Source of the DNA: Variovorax sp.
GTDB lineage: Bacteria > Pseudomonadota > Gammaproteobacteria > Burkholderiales > Burkholderiaceae_C
Length of the DNA: 12,865 bases
Reading direction: 5' to 3'
NCBI GenBank assembly: GCA_028292835.1
Contig: JAQGLP010000253.1
Coordinates: 1 to 12,865 of the forward strand
Shown: positions 1 through 4,206 of the stretch, piece after piece
Layout: each line of letters begins with the position of its first letter
How positions within the stretch are numbered: position 1 is the stretch's first letter
Translations under genes and position numbers: made by a program
The notes under the pieces: generated by a model
The model's database searches: none
Told to the model about the DNA's origin: nothing
Seen by the model: only the letters and a program-made list of their open reading frames with translations

Positions 1-1
1 C

Positions 2-82
2 GTGGCGATCGGCGGTGGCGTGTATTTCGCCCTCGCCATGGCCCGGCCGCGTGCGTTGGGCATCGCGAACGCGAGGGCTTAG
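2..82 (+). CDS. C-terminal end of an unidentified protein (partial)
   Basis: The window opens inside a plus-strand reading frame that ends with TAG at 80-82. The 26 visible codons start with a hydrophobic, glycine-rich stretch (AIGGGVYFALAM) and finish with a short basic/alanine tail (ARPRALGIANARA). Most codons end in G or C, as expected for coding sequence in this genome. The composition would suit the last membrane helix and cytoplasmic tail of an integral membrane protein, but this is inference from very few residues and I do not recognise the family. It is convergent with hemL. The 120 bp between this stop and the hemL stop contain a possible small GC hairpin near 86-104 with no T-run, then the repeat at 159-214. 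Confidence 0.4.
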   Translation: MAIGGGVYFALAMARPRALGIANARA

Positions 83-158
83 GCTGGGCGGCCGGTGCTG
101 CCGCTGGTCACCTGCACCGCAGCGCCAGGGCAGCCGCCGTCCGCTTCGCTATCTCTTA

Positions 159-214
159 GTCAAAAGTGGCTTCGGCGCCTGCGGATGTTGCGTCTGCAGC
201 TATTATTTCGATAG
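159..214. repeat. Degenerate copy of a dispersed intergenic repeat of the Comamonadaceae type
   Basis: The plus strand reads GTCAAAAGTGGC, then a GC-rich core (TTCGGCGCCTGCGG...GCGTCTGCAGC), then TATTATTTCGATAG. From memory, Comamonadaceae genomes carry many intergenic elements of the same design: GTCAAAAATGGC-like left end, an imperfect palindromic core and a right end near GCAGCTATTATTTTGATAG. This copy has a poorly conserved palindrome, so it looks old. On the minus strand the GC-rich core is followed by CACTTTTGAC, so it may also act as a weak terminator for hemL. It overlaps the last three codons and the TAA stop of hemL. The family assignment is recalled, not searched. Confidence 0.45.
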
Positions 215-1519
215 CGCCCTGATAGTTTCGCGGGCGGCTTCAAGGGTTGCCCCGATGTCCTCGTCGCTGTGCGCGGCGCTGACGAAGCCGGCCTCGTAGA
301 GCGCCGGCGCGATGTACACGCCGCGCCCCAGCAGGCCATGGAACATGGCATTGAAGGTCGCGTTGTCGGTCGTCATGACCTTGGCGTAGTTCTGCGGCAG
401 TTCGTCGAACAGGAAGAAGCCGAACATGCCGCCCTCGCTGTCGGCGCTGAAGGGCAGGCCTTCGGCGGCGGCTGCTGCTTTCAGCCCATGGACGAGCGAA
501 CGCGTCTTCTGCGACAGCGTTTCATAAAAGCCGGGCCGGGCGATCTCCTTCAGCGTGGCCAGTCCGCAGGCGGTCGCGACCGGGTTGCCCGACAGCGTGC
601 CGGCCTGGTAGACCGGACCGAGCGGGGCGAGCTGCTCCATGATGGCACGCGGCCCGCCGAAGGCCGCCAGCGGCATGCCACCGCCGATCACCTTGCCCAG
701 CACCGTGAGGTCGGGCGTGATGCCGAGCACGCCCTGCGCCCCGTGCAGGCCGACGCGAAAGCCCGTCATCACCTCGTCGAACACCAGCAACGCGCCATGC
801 CGGGTGCACAGCTCGCGGCAGCGCCGGGCGAACTCGGGCGTGGCGCGCACGAAATTCATGTTGCCGGCGATCGCCTCGATCATCAGGCAGGCCAATTCGT
901 GGCCGTGCAGCGCAAAGGCCTCTTCCAGTTGCGCCAGGTTGTTGTATTCCAGCACCAGCGTGTGTTGCACCGCCTCGGGCGGAACGCCGGCCGAGGTCGG
1001 GTGGCCGAAGGTGGCCAGGCCCGAGCCCGCCTTGACCAGCAGCGCGTCGGCGTGGCCGTGGTAGCAGCCCTCGAACTTGATGATGTACTTGCGCCCGGTG
1101 GCGCCGCGCGCCAGCCGCAGCGCGCTCATGGCGGCCTCGGTGCCGGAACTCACCAGCCGGACCATCTCCATCGACGGCACCAGCGCCAGGATGGCCTCGG
1201 CCAGCTCGACCTCGCGCTCGGTCGGCGCGCCGTACGAGAAGCCTTCGAGCACGGCCTTTTGCACGGCCTCGACCACGGCCGGGTGGCCGTGGCCCAGGAT
1301 CATCGGTCCCCAGGAGCCGATGTAGTCGATGTAGCGCTGGCCGTTGGCGTCCCACATGTAGGCGCCGTGCGCGCGCTCGATGAAGCGCGGCGTGCCTCCA
1401 ACGGCCTTGAAGGCGCGCACCGGCGAGTTGACGCCGCCCGGGATCACGGCGCGGGCGCGCTCGAACAAGCTGAGGTTGCGGTCGGTGGTGCTGTGGTTCG
1501 CAGTGGTGGTGTGTGGCAT
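203..1519 (-). CDS. hemL: Glutamate-1-semialdehyde 2,1-aminomutase
   Basis: This PLP enzyme converts glutamate-1-semialdehyde to 5-aminolevulinate, the last step of the C5 route to tetrapyrroles, in the cytoplasm. The 438 residues are close to the usual length of about 426-430. Visible signatures: the N-terminal block NLSLFERARAVIPGGVNSPV (15-34), the PLP phosphate loop SSGTEA (124-129), YHGHAD (153-158), DEVMTGFRVG (248-257, Asp248 being the residue that pairs with the PLP ring nitrogen), and TVLGKVIGGGMP (272-283), in which Lys276 is the expected Schiff-base lysine. The ATG is the only start before the conserved block. It gives an extension of about a dozen Thr/Asn/His-rich residues relative to most homologues. 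Its A is the last base of the thiD stop (TGATG) and no Shine-Dalgarno is evident, so translation is probably coupled to thiD. The last codons and TAA lie within the repeat at 159-214. Confidence 0.97.
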   Translation of the reverse strand: MPHTTTANHSTTDRNLSLFERARAVIPGGVNSPVRAFKAVGGTPRFIERAHGAYMWDANGQRYIDYIGSWGPMILGHGHPAVVEAVQKAVLEGFSYGAPTEREVELAEAILALVPSMEMVRLVSSGTEAAMSALRLARGATGRKYIIKFEGCYHGHADALLVKAGSGLATFGHPTSAGVPPEAVQHTLVLEYNNLAQLEEAFALHGHELACLMIEAIAGNMNFVRATPEFARRCRELCTRHGALLVFDEVMTGFRVGLHGAQGVLGITPDLTVLGKVIGGGMPLAAFGGPRAIMEQLAPLGPVYQAGTLSGNPVATACGLATLKEIARPGFYETLSQKTRSLVHGLKAAAAAEGLPFSADSEGGMFGFFLFDELPQNYAKVMTTDNATFNAMFHGLLGRGVYIAPALYEAGFVSAAHSDEDIGATLEAARETIRALSK

Positions 1520-2469
1520 CAGTGGCGGGTTTCGTGGGGAGGCAGGGCGAAGCCCTCGGGCGCGGGCGATTCCTCGGCCGCTTCGTCATCGTCATCGTCG
1601 GGCTGGGCCCAGAACAGGCGGTCGGGCAGCACCTGGCCCATGCCGGGGCGAAAACCCGCGTCGAGGCAGCGGTCCATGTAGCTGAGCGCCTCGGTGGTGG
1701 CGGCCACCAGGTCGGTGCCGCTCGCGAGCAGGGCCGCCAGTGTCGCCGACAGTGTCTCGCCGGCACCGGAAAACACTGCCTCGAGACGCTCGAACTTCTC
1801 GCTGCACAGCACGGTCTCCGGCGACGCCAGCACGTTGTCGATGTGCTGGTCGGGCAGCGCGATGCCGGTCACCAGCGTGTAGGGCACACCGCGCTCGCCG
1901 GCCGTGCGCGCGATGTCGCGCGCCGTCGGGCTCCTGTCGCCGCTCCAGTCGGGCAGCAGCCAGCGGCGCAGCGTGCTGTGGTTGCCCACCAGCACCGTCG
2001 TCTGCGGCAGCAGCAGCTCGCCGAAGGCGTCGAGGTAGGCCTCGATCGCGTCTTCCTCCCACCATGAAAGGTTCGGCATGTAGGCGACCACCGGCAAGTC
2101 GGGATAATCCGTCGCGATGCCGGCGATGGTGGCGAGGATTTCCGGGCTGCCGACGAAGCCGATCTTCATGATCTGCACCGGCACGTCTTCGAGGATGGCG
2201 CGGGCCTGTTCGGCCACCGTTTCCTCGTCGAAGGCAAAGTGGTCGAAAATCTCGGCCGTGTCGCGCGCGTAAGCGCCCGTCACGACCGGCAGCAGATGAG
2301 CGCCCACGGAAGCCACGGCCAGCGTGTCGGCGGCAAGTCCGCCCGCGCCGCTGGGATCACTGGCATTGAAGCTCAGCACGCAGGGCAGGCGGGCGTCGTC
2401 GTCATCGGCAACGTCGTTTTCTTCCTGCTCGATGGAGATGGGCTTGTCGGTTAATGAAAAAGTGTTCAT
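1519..2469 (-). CDS. thiD: Divergent hydroxymethylpyrimidine/phosphomethylpyrimidine kinase (ThiD-like)
   Basis: This 316-residue ribokinase-fold protein is related to ThiD, which phosphorylates HMP and HMP-P in thiamine biosynthesis. Supporting motifs are SFNASDPSGAGGLAAD (33-48, compare the ThiD signature AGSDPSGGAGIQAD), a GAH..PVVTG segment (56-65), IMKIGFVGS (100-108), VLVGNHSTL (159-167) and the anion-hole loop FSGAGETLSATLAALLASG (233-251). Two active-site features are unusual. The GTGC loop of canonical ThiD, whose Cys is the proposed catalytic base, reads GAGE with Glu238; and the DPVM motif is replaced by AYMPNLSWW (129-137). Aspartate-rich tails flank the domain: ADDDDA (21-26) and DDDDDEAAEE (291-300, encoded by a GTCATC tandem at 1585-1599 on the plus strand). 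The ATG at 2469 was chosen because the frame upstream is antisense to rubredoxin and lacks family similarity. The Shine-Dalgarno is weak. I recall Comamonadaceae homologues placed next to hemL; function is less sure than family. Confidence 0.85.
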   Translation of the reverse strand: MNTFSLTDKPISIEQEENDVADDDDARLPCVLSFNASDPSGAGGLAADTLAVASVGAHLLPVVTGAYARDTAEIFDHFAFDEETVAEQARAILEDVPVQIMKIGFVGSPEILATIAGIATDYPDLPVVAYMPNLSWWEEDAIEAYLDAFGELLLPQTTVLVGNHSTLRRWLLPDWSGDRSPTARDIARTAGERGVPYTLVTGIALPDQHIDNVLASPETVLCSEKFERLEAVFSGAGETLSATLAALLASGTDLVAATTEALSYMDRCLDAGFRPGMGQVLPDRLFWAQPDDDDDEAAEESPAPEGFALPPHETRH

Positions 2470-2505
2470 GCGCCAAAAACAGTCACCCGCAATGGTGGCA
2501 TATGT

Positions 2506-2538
2506 GAGACGTCTACGACAGTTGATGTTGTACGTCTC
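2506..2538. promoter_or_regulatory. Inverted repeat in the divergent thiD/rubredoxin intergenic region, candidate operator
   Basis: GAGACGT (2506-2512) is matched by a perfect inverted ACGTCTC (2532-2538). The pairing continues inward as ACGACA (2515-2520) against TGTTGT (2526-2531) with one G-T pair and a two-base bulge, leaving the five-base centre GTTGA. The repeat ends two bases before the -10 hexamer at 2541 and so covers the spacer and -35 area of the presumed plus-strand promoter. That is a typical place for a repressor or activator site. It could instead form a hairpin in the leader of a minus-strand transcript toward thiD. No regulator is identified. Confidence 0.4.
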
Positions 2539-2540
2539 GA

Positions 2541-2546
2541 TACAAT
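2541..2546 (+). promoter_or_regulatory. Candidate -10 element for the rubredoxin-pil operon
   Basis: TACAAT matches the sigma70 -10 consensus at five of six positions and lies 31 bases before the rubredoxin GTG, which would put transcription start near 2553. A convincing -35 at 16-18 bp spacing is not visible. TTGATG (2522-2527) is a partial match but sits only 13 bp away. The weak -35 and the overlapping inverted repeat suggest an activated or otherwise regulated promoter. Confidence 0.4.
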
Positions 2547-2561
2547 CGTTGCATTCTATGA

Positions 2562-2567
2562 AGAGGA
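2562..2567 (+). promoter_or_regulatory. Ribosome binding site deciding the rubredoxin start
   Basis: AGAGGA lies 10 bases before GTG 2578 and 19 bases before the in-frame ATG 2587. The spacing favours the GTG. Confidence 0.45.
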
Positions 2568-2577
2568 CCCGTAAGCT

Positions 2578-2751
2578 GTGACCGACATGAAAACCTGGAT
2601 GTGCCTGATTTGCGGGTGGATCTATGACGAAGCGGTGGGCGTTCCGGAAGAGGGTATTGCACCCGGCACGCCGTGGGCCCAGGTACCGATGAACTGGACC
2701 TGTCCCGAGTGCGGAGCACGCAAGGAAGACTTCGAAATGGTTGAAATCTGA
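2578..2751 (+). CDS. Rubredoxin
   Basis: A small cytoplasmic one-iron electron carrier of 57 residues. Both knuckles of the Fe(Cys)4 site are present: CLICGW (Cys9, Cys12) and CPECGA (Cys42, Cys45). The rest matches type I rubredoxins, with WIYDEAVG, GIAPGTPW, VPMNWTCPECG and the C-terminal KEDFEMVEI. The GTG start is chosen over ATG 2587 because AGAGGA is well placed for it and because the resulting N-terminus (VTDMKTWMC) resembles the MTDFKTW start I recall from related rubredoxins; ATG would give 54 residues. It is followed after 59 bp, with no clear promoter or terminator, by pilG, so it is probably the first gene of the pil unit. Its redox partner is not in the window. Rubredoxins often serve alkane hydroxylases or protect against oxygen stress, but nothing here decides this. 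Confidence 0.95.
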   Translation: MTDMKTWMCLICGWIYDEAVGVPEEGIAPGTPWAQVPMNWTCPECGARKEDFEMVEI

Positions 2752-2795
2752 GCGTGGCATGGTGTCGCGTCCGGTGTGGGATCGAAGGCTGACAA

Positions 2796-2801
2796 AAGGA
2801 G
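2796..2801 (+). promoter_or_regulatory. Ribosome binding site of pilG
   Basis: AAGGAG stands 9 bases before ATG 2811 but only 3 bases before the in-frame GTG 2805, which makes the ATG the better start. Confidence 0.6.
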
Positions 2802-2810
2802 CGAGTGCTT

Positions 2811-3209
2811 ATGAGCACGGATGGGTCCGGTTACAAAGTGCTCGTCATTGACGACAGCAACACCATTCGGCGCAGTGCCGAGATTTTTCTGAAGCAGGGC
2901 GGCCATGAGGTGTTGTTGGCCGAGGACGGCTTCGATGCGCTCTCCAAGATCGACGATCACCGCCCCCACCTGATCTTCTGCGACATCCTGATGCCGCGCC
3001 TCGACGGCTACCAGACCTGCGCGATCATCAAGCGCAACGCGGAGTTTTCTTCCGTCCCCGTCGTCATGCTGTCTTCCAAGGACGGCGTGTTCGACAAGGC
3101 GCGGGGCCGCATGGTCGGCTCCCAACACCATCTCACCAAACCCTTTACCAAAGACCAGCTGCTGCAAGCCGTGCGGCAGTTTGGCGCCGCTCCGCAGGAA
3201 ATCCAGTGA
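2811..3209 (+). CDS. pilG: Type IV pilus response regulator PilG (CheY-like)
   Basis: A stand-alone receiver domain of 132 residues, the output regulator of the Pil-Chp system. In P. aeruginosa, PilG favours pilus extension and acts on cyclic AMP signalling and polarity. Receiver residues are all present: acidic pair Asp14/Asp15 (VIDDSNTIR), phosphoacceptor Asp58 (FCDILMPRLDG), Ser88 (MLSSK) and Lys110 (TKPFTK). The stretch LSSKDGVFDKARGRMVGS (87-104) is close to what I recall of P. aeruginosa PilG and separates it from PilH and generic CheY. No output domain follows. The stop TGA shares its A with the pilH ATG (TGATG), so the two regulators are translationally coupled. Confidence 0.93.
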   Translation: MSTDGSGYKVLVIDDSNTIRRSAEIFLKQGGHEVLLAEDGFDALSKIDDHRPHLIFCDILMPRLDGYQTCAIIKRNAEFSSVPVVMLSSKDGVFDKARGRMVGSQHHLTKPFTKDQLLQAVRQFGAAPQEIQ

Positions 3210-3574
3210 TGCCCGTTCAGAAAGTTCTCGTCGTTGACGATTCCAAAACCGAGTTGATGTTCTTGGGCGACCTGCTCAAGAAGCAGGGCTACTCGGTCAC
3301 GACCGCCCAGAATGCCGAGGACACCCTGCGGCGCCTCGAAGAAGAAGTGCCCGACCTGATCCTCATGGATGTCGTGATGCCGGGCCAGAATGGCTTCCAG
3401 CTGACCCGTGCCATTGTCCGCAATCCGCTCTACGCGCAAGTGCCGATCATCATGTGCACCAGCAAGAACCAGGAAACCGACCGGGTCTGGGGATTGCGCC
3501 AGGGCGCGCGCGACTACATCGTCAAGCCCGTCAACCCGGCCGAGCTGATGGCCAAGATCAGCGCGCTGGCATGA
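3209..3574 (+). CDS. pilH: Type IV pilus response regulator PilH (CheY-like)
   Basis: A second single-domain receiver, 121 residues. In P. aeruginosa, PilH opposes PilG, promoting retraction or acting as a phosphate sink for the ChpA kinase. Receiver residues are Asp10/Asp11 (VVDDSKTE), phosphoacceptor Asp54 (LILMDVVMPGQNGFQ), Thr84 (MCTSKNQETD) and Lys106 (YIVKPV). The segment KNQETDRVWGLRQGARDY (86-103) is a PilH hallmark. ATG 3209 is chosen: it overlaps the pilG stop by one base and has AGGA 9 bases upstream; the in-frame GTG at 3206 is possible but adds only one residue. The last four bases are ATGA, which open the mini-ORF at 3571. Confidence 0.93.
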   Translation: MPVQKVLVVDDSKTELMFLGDLLKKQGYSVTTAQNAEDTLRRLEEEVPDLILMDVVMPGQNGFQLTRAIVRNPLYAQVPIIMCTSKNQETDRVWGLRQGARDYIVKPVNPAELMAKISALA

Positions 3575-3639
3575 AGACGGTGCGCTCGATGCGGCGTGTT
3601 GTGCGACCAGCGTTGCTCCAGGCGCGCCGGGCCGGCTGA
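3571..3639 (+). CDS. Possible 22-residue basic mini-ORF linking pilH and pilI
   Basis: An ATG at 3571 overlaps the pilH stop as ATGA. The frame runs 22 codons, starting MKTVRSMRRV and ending QARRAG, to TGA at 3637-3639, two bases before the pilI ATG. The peptide carries about seven Arg/Lys and no acidic residue. Without it, a 67-base untranslated gap would precede pilI, which has no recognisable Shine-Dalgarno. The precise abutment at both ends suggests a translational bridge delivering ribosomes to pilI, but a frame of this length can stay open by chance in GC-rich DNA and no homologue is known to me. Confidence 0.25.
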   Translation: MKTVRSMRRVVRPALLQARRAG

Positions 3640-3641
3640 CC

Positions 3642-4169
3642 ATGGCGAACCGCGACGCCCTCCGGGCCTTCCAGGCCCGCCTCGCAGGCCGTCTGCAGGC
3701 GGCACGCACGTCGGCTGTGACCGCCTCGTGGCTCGCGGTCGAGGCGGGCGACGCCAACTACCTGTTCCCGCTCGGCCATGCCGGCGAGATCTTCCCGTGG
3801 ACGCCGCCGCAGTCGGTGCCCTACACCGAGCCATGGTTCCTGGGCGTGGCCAACCTGCGCGGCGGCGTGTTCGGCGTGATCGAGTTGGCCGCCTTCATTT
3901 CGGATTCGGCTGCGGCGCCCAGCGAACGCAGTCAGGCGCACAACCGCCTGGTGGCGTTCAACGAGCTGCTGGAAGTCAACTGCGCGCTCCAGGTCGACCG
4001 GCTGGTCGGCCTGCGCGGCATCGAGGCATTCACCGCATCCCACGCACCGGCCGCCGACGCTCCCGCCTGGCTGGGCCATTCGTACACCGACACGGACGGT
4101 GCCCGCTGGCAGGAAGTCAACCTGCAGGCGCTGTCCCAACACCCCCGGTTTCTGAGCATCGGCGCCTGA
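3642..4169 (+). CDS. pilI: Chemotaxis adaptor PilI (CheW-like)
   Basis: This 175-residue cytoplasmic CheW-fold adaptor couples the PilJ receptor to the ChpA kinase. P. aeruginosa PilI is of similar length. The CheW domain covers about 28-172. Recognisable pieces are the N-terminal amphipathic MANRDALRAFQARLAGRL, YLFPLGHAGEIFPW (40-53), the typical GVANLRGGVFGVIEL (68-82) in which NLRG is the CheW signature, ALQVDRLVGLRG (115-126) and the C-terminal WQEVNLQALSQHPRFLSIG. ATG 3642 is the first start codon in an otherwise open upstream frame. No Shine-Dalgarno is visible; translation may be coupled through the mini-ORF that ends two bases earlier. pilJ follows after 37 bases. Confidence 0.9.
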   Translation: MANRDALRAFQARLAGRLQAARTSAVTASWLAVEAGDANYLFPLGHAGEIFPWTPPQSVPYTEPWFLGVANLRGGVFGVIELAAFISDSAAAPSERSQAHNRLVAFNELLEVNCALQVDRLVGLRGIEAFTASHAPAADAPAWLGHSYTDTDGARWQEVNLQALSQHPRFLSIGA

Positions 4170-4194
4170 GCGTGACCGGGCCGCTACCAACCTG

Positions 4195-4200
4195 AAGGAA
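4195..4200 (+). promoter_or_regulatory. Ribosome binding site of pilJ
   Basis: AAGGAA lies 6 bases before GTG 4207. This supports the GTG start and therefore the long cytoplasmic N-terminus of PilJ. Confidence 0.5.
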
Positions 4201-4206
4201 CTGACC

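Noticed and set aside
15..299. 94-codon plus-strand frame across the first intergenic region
   Set aside because: It overlaps the end of hemL antisense, runs through the repeat, and its Arg/Ser/Cys-rich product has no family features.
269..1766. Long frames overlapping hemL on the other strand and in another minus frame (470 and 414 codons)
   Set aside because: hemL is unmistakable by motifs; the alternatives have no recognisable domain and biased composition.
2470..2760. Extension of thiD upstream to a start at 2760
   Set aside because: The added 97 residues are antisense to rubredoxin and show no ThiD similarity. The ATG at 2469 leaves a complete domain.
2805..3211. Earlier GTG starts for pilG (2805) and pilH (3206)
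   Set aside because: For pilG, the Shine-Dalgarno is only 3 bases from the GTG but 9 from ATG 2811. For pilH, ATG 3209 gives the usual TGATG overlap and a family-like N-terminus.
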